Shown here in pieces: positions 45,758 through 54,119 of a stretch of 64,000 nt of DNA. The position numbers were made by a program, and so were the translations under genes. The stretch is from contig CAZJTZ010000018.1 of assembly GCA_964549105.1 (NCBI GenBank), positions 4,056-68,055 of the forward strand, read 5' to 3'. Source of the stretch: Hydrogenedens sp964549105. GTDB taxonomy: Bacteria; Hydrogenedentota; Hydrogenedentia; Hydrogenedentales; Hydrogenedentaceae. The notes under the pieces are model-generated. The model saw only the letters and a program-made list of their open reading frames with translations. It was not told where the DNA came from and made no database searches. Position 1 is the first letter of the stretch. Each line of letters starts with the position of its first letter.

Positions 45758-45922
45758 ATTGCGTTTAAATTACTATTATAGTTTATCGTTTATTAAAGTT
45801 TTTTATAACCTTCATGCCATCAGATATATTGTGAAATTGCGTTTAAATTACTATTTATAGTTTAGTATTTATTAAAGTTTTTTATAACCTTCATGCCATC
45901 AGATATATTGTGAAATTGCGTT
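45758..45922. repeat. 78-79 bp tandem repeat ending in the gap
   Basis: Units start at 45758, 45836 and 45915 (each with ATTGCGTTTAAATTACTATT near the start). The first two are nearly identical and the third is cut after 8 bases by the gap. Copy number beyond the gap is unknown. Confidence 0.9.
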
Positions 45923-46022
45923 NNNNNNNNNNNNNNNNNNNNNNNNNNNNNNNNNNNNNNNNNNNNNNNNNNNNNNNNNNNNNNNNNNNNNNNNNNNNNN
46001 NNNNNNNNNNNNNNNNNNNNNN
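45923..46022. other. assembly gap of 100 N
   Basis: Exactly 100 N bases, a conventional placeholder length, so the true distance is unknown. The tandem repeat on its left side is the likely cause of the assembly break. Confidence 0.97.
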
Positions 46023-46852
46023 TTTAAAATGGTTTTGGCAAGAGAATTATCTAATGATACATCCTTAGGTCGTGGAGCACGGAACGAATCTCCCTCAACA
46101 GAAGGTTGAATAAGAGATTCATTCCAATTCATTTCGCGAGCGATAATCTTACCCATATTATAGCGAGAGGACCGTTCATTTCCTGCAAGATGTATTATTC
46201 CTTCAAATGAATTTTGAGCGAGTTCAAGTAGAGCCTTTCCCAGAGTAATCACATCAATAGGAGTGCGATATTCATCTTCCGGCATAAGGACAGGCTTTCC
46301 TTCTTCTATCTTTTTTTGCATACGCGATAAAAACGAATTTCCAACTCCTAATACAGGGAAGCCCATTACAAGCGATAATCTTGCTACAATATGAGAAATG
46401 TCTGCCTTTAACACATAAGATTCTGCCTCTAATTTCGTTTTTGCATAATAATTTACGGGTATAGGTATATCTATTTCTGTATACATCCCTTTTTTGCCAT
46501 CAAAAACGGTATCCGTAGAACAGAAAATAAACCTTGAGAAAATTTTTTCTCCTGCCTCTACAAGAGCCTTTGTAAGATTTACATTCACTTTATAAGCAAG
46601 GTCCTGGTTTTTTTCGCATTCATCTATATCTGCCATAGCCGAGGTATGGATAATTGCATTTGGTTTCAAATCAATTACAGTTTTTGCCCACTCCTCATTG
46701 TTGCCTGATGAAATCGTAATCCAGTGAATATTTTCAGATAAGGGTTTCAACTGTTCCTGTCTCGAAAGAGCAAAGGTTTCTATCTCTCTGGGGACTTGAG
46801 CCAGAATACTACCTGCTACAAAACCTGACGCACCCGTAACAACGATTCGCAT
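46023..46852 (-). CDS. RmlD-like NAD-dependent reductase (3' end lost in gap)
   Basis: An extended-SDR sugar-nucleotide reductase, similar in style to dTDP-4-dehydrorhamnose reductase. It has MRIVVTGASGFVAGS, ADIDECEKNQDLAYKVNV, FCSTDTVFDG and the YxxxK catalytic motif as YYAKTK, followed by ARLSLVMG. About 276 residues are present from the ATG at 46852 up to SLDNSLAKTIL; the C-terminal part runs into the assembly gap. The frame that continues left of the gap is coincidental and was not used. With the DegT gene on the other side of the gap it probably formed a sugar-modification operon. Confidence 0.88.
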
Positions 46853-47115
46853 AGTCTTTCTTCCTAATTTAACTTAATTAAAAAATCTATTTTATTATTA
46901 TCCATAAAAAGATAGGAATCTTTCTATATCTATAGAAGAGATACTTACTCATTAATCGCTCTAATTTTCCCGATTCTTTCAAGTATTATATTATACAACC
47001 CTTTATTCAGTCTTTTCCTTTCCTTGTATATGTCCAAAACCCGATTTTTCTTTTTTTGTAAGAGATAAATTATTACAACAAATCGAAAGCAAAATTGTAT
47101 TTTTCAGGGATTCTA

Positions 47116-47757
47116 TTAAGTGCTTTCTGCTGTATCTTGTAGTAATAACTGTTCTAATTCTTGGGGGGTATAGACGATGTAATGTGGTTTTGCTTTTTTT
47201 AATCGTTCGGGACTGTGCCAACCCCATGCTGCAGCGACAGTAATAGCACCTGCTTCCTTCCCCTCGTAGATGTCACCGCAGGTATCACCAATATAATATG
47301 CAATTGCTAATGGATGTTTTTTCCATACTCGCTTAATTTTTTTGATTTTGCTTGTTTCCACATCTGCTCCAAGAACTTCCCGAATCCCATCAATTTTTTC
47401 CCGTGTTATGAATCGGTGGACGGCTTCCGTTAAATTAGAACTGATGATACATACAGGATATACGGCTGTAAGATGAAGCAACATTTCCCGAACCCCATCA
47501 AAAGCATGAACTTGGTCATTTACCTCTGTAATACGCGGTTGAAACCGACGGAATAAGCCCCTTAATTTCCATGGAGGAAATCCCATTTTTACAACATTGA
47601 GCAACAAATTTCCTTCAAACAAGTTCAAGAAGACTTCTTTGGAATTTATTCGGTCAAAGCCCATTTCGTTGCATGCAGCCGTAAATTCCTTAAAGAATAT
47701 TTCAAAAGAGTTGGCAATTACACCATCAAAATCAAATAATATTAGTTTTTCTGTCAT
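47116..47757 (-). CDS. HAD-family hydrolase (phosphoglycolate-phosphatase-like)
   Basis: A 213-residue haloacid-dehalogenase-fold phosphatase. Motif I is DFDGVIANS with nucleophile Asp9 and Asp11, motif II IISSN, a motif III Lys in the KIKKIKRVWKK stretch, and motif IV GDTCGDIYEGKEAG. A much longer in-frame extension runs upstream to 47955, but it has no conservation; the ATG at 47757 with GAGGG/GGAAGG upstream is chosen. The alpha-helical cap between motifs I and II suggests a small phosphometabolite such as phosphoglycolate; substrate not known. Divergent from yebC. Confidence 0.88.
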   Translation of the reverse strand: MTEKLILFDFDGVIANSFEIFFKEFTAACNEMGFDRINSKEVFLNLFEGNLLLNVVKMGFPPWKLRGLFRRFQPRITEVNDQVHAFDGVREMLLHLTAVYPVCIISSNLTEAVHRFITREKIDGIREVLGADVETSKIKKIKRVWKKHPLAIAYYIGDTCGDIYEGKEAGAITVAAAWGWHSPERLKKAKPHYIVYTPQELEQLLLQDTAEST

Positions 47758-47930
47758 GTCCTTCCCTCGAAAAATTGTTCGATAAGATATAAGGTTTAGT
47801 GAAAATTTAGTTTTTACTATAAGATAGATTATAATGTTATTGTTATGGTGATTTCGATTTTGATATAATTTTTGTTCAACTAAAAGGTAAAATAAACTAT
47901 AAACTACACAGTAGGTAATGGAGAAAACCG

Positions 47931-48680
47931 ATGTCAGGACATTCAAAATGGGCAACGATTAAACACAAGAAGGGCGCGGCAGACGCAAAGCGCGGAAAGA
48001 TTTTTTCTAAATTAGCAAAAGAGATTTCTATAGCCGTAAGGATGAGTGGCCCTGACCCGGAATCGAATTCTCGTCTTCGCACAGTGTTGATTGCATGCCG
48101 AAACGCAAATATGCCGAAGGATAATATTGAGCGGGCAATTAAACGAGGAACAGGTGAGAGTGGAGAGAGTTATGAAGAGGTGCGTTATGAATGTTATGGA
48201 CCAGCAGGGGTTGCCCTTGTAATAGATGTTCTTACGGATAACAAGCGTCGGACAGTTGCCGAAATTCGTCATGTAGTTACTCGGCATGGTGGAAGTATGG
48301 CAGAGGCAGGTGCAGTGCTCTGGAATTTTGACCAGAAGGGTCTAATTACCATAAGCAAGGAAAATCTATCCGAAGACGACATCATGGAAAAAGCATTGGA
48401 AGCAGGTGCGGAAGATGTGGATACAGAAGGTGAGATGTATGAGGTCTATACGGCACCGAACGACCTTCATACTGTCCTGCAAAATTTTGAAAAGATGAAT
48501 CTATCTATTGGCGAGGCAAAACTTACTTTGAAGCCCAAGAATCTAATCACCGTGGATAACAAGTCTGCTGCTTCTGTACTTAAATTGATGGAAGCACTGG
48601 AAGATATGGATGATGTTCAGGATGTATACACCAATCTGAACATTACCGATGAGGCTGTGGCAGAAGCAATGCTGGAATGA
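47931..48680 (+). CDS. yebC: YebC/PmpR family regulator
   Basis: A 249-residue protein of the YebC/TACO1 family, annotated as a transcriptional regulator and more recently linked to translation of difficult motifs. The start MSGHSKWATIKHKKGAADAKRGKIFSKLAKEI is diagnostic; the mid-part has CYGPAGVALVIDVLTDN. The ATG is preceded by GGAG with 8-base spacing. It lies directly upstream of ruvC (8 bases), the common yebC-ruvC order. Confidence 0.96.
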   Translation: MSGHSKWATIKHKKGAADAKRGKIFSKLAKEISIAVRMSGPDPESNSRLRTVLIACRNANMPKDNIERAIKRGTGESGESYEEVRYECYGPAGVALVIDVLTDNKRRTVAEIRHVVTRHGGSMAEAGAVLWNFDQKGLITISKENLSEDDIMEKALEAGAEDVDTEGEMYEVYTAPNDLHTVLQNFEKMNLSIGEAKLTLKPKNLITVDNKSAASVLKLMEALEDMDDVQDVYTNLNITDEAVAEAMLE

Positions 48681-48688
48681 CCTGAATA

Positions 48689-49180
48689 ATGATTGCCCTT
48701 GGATTTGACCCCGGCTTAGCAACTACCGGATACGGTGTGGTTAAGAAAATAAATTCAAGGTATTATCATATCGCCCATGGAACTATCCGAACACCATCAA
48801 CAAAGTCTATTCCTGAACGACTTGTTACCATTTATCAGAGTGCCCGCGAATTAATACAAAAATACAAGCCCAATACTATTGGTGTAGAGCGGCTTTATTT
48901 TGAGAAGAATGTGACAAATGGCATATATGTTGCCCAGGCACGCGGGGTATTACTTCTTGCTATGGCTCACGAAGGGCTTCCTCTGGTAGAACTTAGTCCG
49001 ACTGAGGTTAAAATAGCCCTTGTCGGATATGGTAGGGCAGAGAAAGTGCAGGTTCAATCCATGATACAACGATTGCTACTGTTGGACTCTATTCCCAAAC
49101 CAGATGACGCGGCAGATGCCCTTGCTATTGCTCTGTGTGCACTACATATTCAATTCTTTCCTAATAATTTGGGCAACTAA
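48689..49180 (+). CDS. ruvC: Holliday junction endonuclease RuvC
   Basis: A 163-residue resolvase. The RNase-H-like core has Asp7 in GFDPGLATTGYGVV, a Glu in VERLYFEKN near residue 67, and the C-terminal acidic pair in PDDAADALAIA. All metal-ligand positions seem filled. It follows yebC by eight bases, so the two form an operon; ruvA and ruvB are not adjacent. The stop overlaps the convergent P-loop gene by four bases. The ribosome site is weak, as usual for a coupled gene. Confidence 0.95.
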   Translation: MIALGFDPGLATTGYGVVKKINSRYYHIAHGTIRTPSTKSIPERLVTIYQSARELIQKYKPNTIGVERLYFEKNVTNGIYVAQARGVLLLAMAHEGLPLVELSPTEVKIALVGYGRAEKVQVQSMIQRLLLLDSIPKPDDAADALAIALCALHIQFFPNNLGN

Positions 49181-49944
49181 CTTATATTTTCTACATTCTT
49201 CTTTAATTTAGTATGGAAAAAATCCAGGATGGACTGACGAGTCTCTTCTATCGTTCGTAATTTCCCTTGATGAATGCGTAAAAAATCAACACATGATTGA
49301 AAATAGTTTTGATTATTTATATGGTCATGAAGTAAATTTATTTTCTCGCTTTTACCATAGACCAATTGATGCTTTTTATCGCCTGTTGAAAAATAGACCT
49401 TTTCTATCTGCCTTTGGTACCCGCGTAGAATATGAAGGTAAAACATTAAATTTATTCTTTGGAAATAATTTTCAGGTACTCGATTTTCAAAGCATATCTG
49501 GTTATGTGCTTCGTCAATATCGTCTGCGTGCAAATTTGTGGCAAGAATATGTCCGAAATCTAATAACTGAAAATAATTTTGTAATGCAGAACTCCACAAA
49601 TAGGCGAACCAATGCCCAGCCCCAATCTCATGACAAATATAGACACACTTCTTATCATTTTTTTGTGTTAGTCCATTCACAATTTCCTGTTCCGTTGCAG
49701 GAACAAGCCGAACATCGGGTGGGACAAAATTTAGCAAGGCGCCCATTACCGTTGTTTTGCCTGCACCTCCCGGGTTTGCCCCCACAAGGAAGGAAGCACC
49801 CTGACTAATCCAATAAAGTGCAAACCCTGCCAGTTCTATATCTATAGTTCCCTTTTCCAGCAAATCAAAAACTGATAACATGCGTCCACCCCGTTGATTA
49901 CAACGATGAATCTCATTACAATGCAAAACCACCTCATTATCCAT
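49177..49944 (-). CDS. P-loop ATPase, distant secretion/pilus-ATPase-like
   Basis: A 255-residue protein I could not assign to a named family. Walker A is GANPGGAGKTT at about residues 55-65, followed by alternating hydrophobic strands, VYICHEIGAGHWFAYLW and ILATNLHADDIDEAHNQI, which recalls the His box of VirB11/CpaF/GspE ATPases. It is shorter than those enzymes and lacks a clear N-terminal docking domain. A longer frame reaches 49995, but AGAGG with 7-base spacing favours the ATG at 49944. It converges on ruvC with a four-base overlap. No secretion genes adjoin it. Confidence 0.6.
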   Translation of the reverse strand: MDNEVVLHCNEIHRCNQRGGRMLSVFDLLEKGTIDIELAGFALYWISQGASFLVGANPGGAGKTTVMGALLNFVPPDVRLVPATEQEIVNGLTQKNDKKCVYICHEIGAGHWFAYLWSSALQNYFQLLDFGHILATNLHADDIDEAHNQICFENRVPENYFQRINLMFYLHILRGYQRQIEKVYFSTGDKKHQLVYGKSEKINLLHDHINNQNYFQSCVDFLRIHQGKLRTIEETRQSILDFFHTKLKKNVENIS

Positions 49945-50257
49945 ATAAAAACCTCTTTTTGTATATTTTGATGTTTTTATTATTCGACAAAACATCCCTA
50001 ATAAAGTTCATAATCATAATTGATGCAGCCTTTCACTTATTATAATATACAAGAATAGGATGCCGAAAAGGCGAAAGAAACAGAAGTAGCGTTCAGAAAT
50101 TTTTAAGCCCTGCCATGTGGCAATTTTTGTCAGCGTGCTGGCTAACAGTACCTTTTAAACTCACCCAGTAAGTTTAAAAGGGTGTGTGTTTCGTTTATAA
50201 TAATTTATAATTTTTCAATCCGGAATTAAGAAAACCTCAATTTTAGTTGGTTCATTA
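49945..50257. other. intergenic region with several hairpins
   Basis: About 310 bases between divergent genes. It contains a perfect 11-bp hairpin at 50151-50181 (CCTTTTAAACT / AGTTTAAAAGG, nine-base loop) and smaller dyads nearby (TGCCATGTGGCA, CAGCGTGCTG). No ORF was found; a structured leader RNA for the downstream gene is possible but not shown. Confidence 0.5.
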
Positions 50258-52135
50258 ATGGAAAACAACAAAGATAATCAATATTTTAGAGATGTGATAC
50301 TGCTTGCGTTATGGGCGATAGTGCTGTTTGGAATAAATATCTGGGGGTATGACCTGTGGTCACCCGATGAACCGCGGTATGCGGAAGTAGCCCGTGAAAT
50401 GCAGGTGCTAAATAATTACCTGGTTCCGCATGTTAATGGAAGACCATATCTTGAAAAACCACCTTTACTTATGTGGTTGATGCTTATATGTTCCTATCCG
50501 TTGGGCGATGTAACTGAAATTCCAGCACGGTTGCCCTCGGTACTTAGTGGTGTGGCTGCCGTATTATTGACTTACCTTCTTGCAAGAAAAATTGCCGGGC
50601 GGGAAATGGCATGCCTTTCTGCACTAATTTTTATGACTATGCAGCGGGTATGGTGGCAGGCACGGTTTGGACAGATAGACATGCTTCTAACTGTCTTGCT
50701 TCTGGGTTCAGTATATTGCTTTTACAAATGGTATTATTCGGAGAAAAAATCTGCAAGTCTACTTATATTGATGTATATCTGTTTATTGGGTGCTTTGTTT
50801 GCTAAGGGACCGGGCACGCTTGTCTTCCCCGTTTTGTTTCTCATCATTTTCTATTGGAAAGAGAAAAGGAAGATTTTTAAGATACATCCGTTAGAAGGGT
50901 TTGCAGCCGTTATCATTATATATGCTGTCTGGTATGCTTATGCCAGATGGGCAAGTGCGGAACAGTTGCAAAGAGAAGCAAGCCATGTTATTGGGTCTGA
51001 CTTGTTCAAACAAACATTGGGTAGGTTTATCTACGGTGTTGCCCACCCTCAACCGCCATGGTATTACCTTATTTCTGTGCCTGTTGATATGTTTCCCTGG
51101 TCCCTGTTCTTGCTATGGATAATCCCGTGGGTATGGAAAAATCGAGGTGAAAGTGAAGGGATTCGCTTTCTACTATCATGGATTATCCCCGCATTCATTT
51201 TCTTCTCCATTGCCGTAGGAAAAAGAGCCATTTATTTGCTACCTATTTTTCCGGCGATTGCCATTCTAACAGCCCTCAGTTTAAAATCCTTTGAAGAGGC
51301 TTCTACCCTTCGCTGGAAAAGGGGAGTAAGAATTTTATGGGTAGTTGTTCTCCTCATTTTAGTAATAGCACCCTTTGCCGTCTTATGGACAGAATTCGCA
51401 AAGATATGGAGTCCTTATTGGGTTATTATCAGTGTCGTGGCATGTGTAGCCATCATTGATACATTATTTGACTTTTTCAAACATTCCCAGGTGCGTTCTA
51501 TCCTGAAACAAATCCCTCAACATGTATCATTATACCTATTTTTTACCGCATTAATTATTTTCCCTGCCGTCAACCCTATAAAGTCAGTCCGCAACTTTTG
51601 TGAGCCTATGAGACTTTTAAGTGAGCAAAATGCTGAATATGAGGCATATAGCTTTGGCTTTGAAGAGGAAGAATATACTTTCTATGCAAAACATTTTATC
51701 CATCCCTTTTTCGATGAAAAAGACCTGAGAAATATTCCACTAAAAGAATCTCAACCTTATGAATTGTTAAAGACAATTAGTGCTGTGCATAAAGCATACA
51801 CACGCAAGGCAGGAGAAATAAAGTTCAAGGATACCCTTTCACCTACTTCGGAAGAGATAGAACAGATAAATTCTGCATTGCAGGATATAAGAGAAGAGGC
51901 AGAAAAAAAGGGGAAAATCCAGTTTTTGGACCAAATTGAACAGTTAATCAATAGTGAAATTAATGATTTTTATACTCTTATAAATAAAGAGACCCTTGTT
52001 TTTATCCTTATTAGAGAAGAAGACTGGAAATGGGTTGTTGCAAGGAAACCCGAATTAGGAAAAGTAGTAAAATTAGTTCGCACAAGAGATGAGTTTGACC
52101 GACCTGTATTCCTACTGTCAAACAAACCAGTATAA
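50258..52135 (+). CDS. ArnT/PMT-like family 39 glycosyltransferase
   Basis: A polytopic membrane glycosyltransferase of 625 residues that would move a sugar from a polyprenyl carrier to lipid A, protein or another acceptor. The first periplasmic loop has the GT-C catalytic motif DLWSPDEPRYAEVAREM, followed by VPHVNGRPYLEKPPLLMWLM, close to ArnT. About ten or more hydrophobic segments span residues 15-460. The C-terminal 150 residues are soluble and charged. No undecaprenyl-phosphate sugar synthesis genes adjoin it. The exact donor and acceptor are unknown. Confidence 0.87.
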   Translation: MENNKDNQYFRDVILLALWAIVLFGINIWGYDLWSPDEPRYAEVAREMQVLNNYLVPHVNGRPYLEKPPLLMWLMLICSYPLGDVTEIPARLPSVLSGVAAVLLTYLLARKIAGREMACLSALIFMTMQRVWWQARFGQIDMLLTVLLLGSVYCFYKWYYSEKKSASLLILMYICLLGALFAKGPGTLVFPVLFLIIFYWKEKRKIFKIHPLEGFAAVIIIYAVWYAYARWASAEQLQREASHVIGSDLFKQTLGRFIYGVAHPQPPWYYLISVPVDMFPWSLFLLWIIPWVWKNRGESEGIRFLLSWIIPAFIFFSIAVGKRAIYLLPIFPAIAILTALSLKSFEEASTLRWKRGVRILWVVVLLILVIAPFAVLWTEFAKIWSPYWVIISVVACVAIIDTLFDFFKHSQVRSILKQIPQHVSLYLFFTALIIFPAVNPIKSVRNFCEPMRLLSEQNAEYEAYSFGFEEEEYTFYAKHFIHPFFDEKDLRNIPLKESQPYELLKTISAVHKAYTRKAGEIKFKDTLSPTSEEIEQINSALQDIREEAEKKGKIQFLDQIEQLINSEINDFYTLINKETLVFILIREEDWKWVVARKPELGKVVKLVRTRDEFDRPVFLLSNKPV

Positions 52136-52276
52136 AATTATGCCCATCTAAAACCTTTCCTATTCTTCCTTTTCCTTTGCCTTTTTAATTTTTTTGTTAT
52201 ACATTAAAGTTTTGTGTAGTTGTTGCCGATAAATAAGACAAAGGGAAATAGAAATATTGCATGGAGGCAAAACATA

Positions 52277-53575
52277 ATGGGCACGCCAATTTACTTCAAT
52301 CCTACTTTTAACCAACTCTTTTCTTCTGTTAATTTACCCCTAAAAAAACAAGAGGCAACAACTCTTCCTAATTTAATTACAGGGACAGAAAAGGAGGCAA
52401 ATGCTTCTGAGAAGAATACAGTCAGCGATGAAAAGGCATATCCTTCTTCGACATCTACCTATGACACAAAAAATGTATCCCTTGCAAGTAAGATGAAGGA
52501 AATCCAATCCTTACTTGGGAAGAGAACCGCGGAAACAGAGACCCAGCAACTCGAATTTGAATTTAATCAAAGTGAAGAATTTTTCTTCCAATTTTCACAA
52601 AAGACAAAATCTGTTGAGAACAACCTGTCAACGGTTCAAAGAGAAACCTACGCAGAAGTCCGGCAAAAAATATCCATTCAATTCAAGATAGGTGGTTCTG
52701 TAAGTGCTGAATCATTAGTAGGTTTTAAGAAATCTTCAGAAAAGTTTTTTAATAATCCAAAACTTCTTGACCCATTTTTAAAAATTACACAGGCATTAGT
52801 ATCTAATGGCAATTCGGATGATTGGAATGAATTTTTTGAAGGGTTATCTGGCTTATTTTCCAATAATGGAGAAGATACAGACAATTTAGAACAATTTATA
52901 AATCGTTTTTTTAATCAGTGGCTACAAAAATTATTTCCAGATACGACCATAGGAAATACAAATACCTCTAATGCTCTGTCTGTAAAAAACAGTGAAGTCA
53001 ATTTTCAGTTTCAGATGGAACTTAAATTTGAAATGACTATGGAAATTCGGACTGCTGTGGAGAGTTTGGACAAACAACAAGACCCGATTGTATTTGATTT
53101 AGACGGAGATGGAATTGAACTGACTGACACTGCAAATGGTGTTCGATTTGATATTACAGGAACGGGAAAAGCTGTTCAGACGGCATGGGTTCGGGGTGGT
53201 GATGCTTTGTTAGCCTGGGACAGGAACGGTAATGGAAAGATTGACAGTGGTCTGGAACTTTTTGGAGACCAACGAGGTGCTACAAATGGGTTCGAAGAAT
53301 TGCGGAAACTCGATACCAACAGCGACGGTTTCATCGGTCCGGAGGATGAACACTACGACGATTTAGTCCTCTGGCAAGATAACGGTGATGGGATTAGCAC
53401 AAAGGACGAGTTATCTCGCCTTTCTTCATTAGGAATAGAGCGAATCGCTCTGAACTATAAGAATGTAGATATTACTTTGAATGGAAACAATACGATGACA
53501 CAGAAGGCCTTTTTCATTCGGCGTGACCATACCGTAGGCAGAGTTGCTGATATAAAGTTCAATTACACTATTTAG
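52277..53575 (+). CDS. EF-hand/RTX-like calcium-binding protein
   Basis: A 432-residue protein of unknown role. The N-terminal 280 residues are polar, Glu/Gln/Asn-rich and without recognised motifs. The C-terminal part begins PIVFDLDGDGIELTDTANGVRFDITGTG and continues through WDRNGNGKIDSGLELFGD, LDTNSDGFIGPEDE and WQDNGDGISTKDEL, four calcium-binding DxNxDG-type loops arranged as in FrpC/hemolysin-type EF-hand domains. No signal peptide is seen, as is usual for type I-secreted RTX-like proteins. The frame opens with a TTG at 52220, but GGAGG near 52263 suits the ATG at 52277. No type I secretion genes were found in the window. Confidence 0.75.
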   Translation: MGTPIYFNPTFNQLFSSVNLPLKKQEATTLPNLITGTEKEANASEKNTVSDEKAYPSSTSTYDTKNVSLASKMKEIQSLLGKRTAETETQQLEFEFNQSEEFFFQFSQKTKSVENNLSTVQRETYAEVRQKISIQFKIGGSVSAESLVGFKKSSEKFFNNPKLLDPFLKITQALVSNGNSDDWNEFFEGLSGLFSNNGEDTDNLEQFINRFFNQWLQKLFPDTTIGNTNTSNALSVKNSEVNFQFQMELKFEMTMEIRTAVESLDKQQDPIVFDLDGDGIELTDTANGVRFDITGTGKAVQTAWVRGGDALLAWDRNGNGKIDSGLELFGDQRGATNGFEELRKLDTNSDGFIGPEDEHYDDLVLWQDNGDGISTKDELSRLSSLGIERIALNYKNVDITLNGNNTMTQKAFFIRRDHTVGRVADIKFNYTI

Positions 53576-54119
53576 ACTTACTATTGACCACCTATTGACC
53601 ACTTGTATCTGTTGAAAGATTTGAAAGGGGTCTTCCGCCATTGGAGGTTTTAATCCATAACATTCCTTGCGTCTTTTAGTACCCTGGTAGTTGATTTTTA
53701 ACATTTAGCATCATAAATTATAGTTCAAAGGTTCTTTTCGTTATATATGTAAATGCCTGTCTGACAAGACTTTTTAGACAGCCCTTTCAGAATGGCTACA
53801 TGCTCTTTATATCAGTATCTTGCTAAAAAAACGATAAAAAGAAAGCATACATTCCCCTACATTGTGTTTTCCCCTTTTCTATATATGCCTGGACACAATT
53901 TTGGTATTTTCCTCTTTTATTGTATAAAAAGGTTTGAGATAGACAGTTTTGTCCCTTATTTTTTTAGCAAACAGAAATAACCTAAAATAACGGAAATTGC
54001 AGGTTTTAAATTCAGCACCAAAATTACTACAATATAGGTAAATGTAAATATAGTTATGATAGTGCATGCTGACCTTATATCAAAGACACGATAATATTTA
54101 AAAAGTATGGAGTTAAACA
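53576..54119. other. 544-base intergenic region with IS-end-like repeat
   Basis: No credible gene. A stretch from 53768 to about 53850 resembles 57371 to about 57450 (GACTTTTTAG, AGCC, TTGCTAAAAAA, ATAAAAAGA in the same order), and its first 13 bases are the complement of the element end at 22111. Confidence 0.55.
53768..53850. repeat. dispersed repeat copy A
   Basis: Shares the ordered blocks GACTTTTTAG, AGCC, TTGCTAAAAAA and ATAAAAAGA with 57371-57450, roughly three-quarters identical by eye. Probably a decayed mobile-element end. Confidence 0.5.

Noticed and set aside
45758..45922. Possible CRISPR array
   Set aside because: Units are contiguous 78-79 bp tandem copies without unique spacers, and no cas genes are near.
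45899..46022. Continuation of the RmlD-like reading frame left of the gap (ending NAISQYI)
   Set aside because: The 100 N are a placeholder, so frame cannot be carried across; the residues come from the tandem repeat.
47758..47955. N-terminal extension of the HAD phosphatase
   Set aside because: The extension is hydrophobic and low-complexity and precedes the conserved MTEKLILFDFDG start; the downstream ATG has a better ribosome site.
53792..53980. 62-residue ORF in the repeat copy A region
   Set aside because: No ribosome site, low-complexity content, and it falls inside a non-coding repeat shared with 57371-57450.
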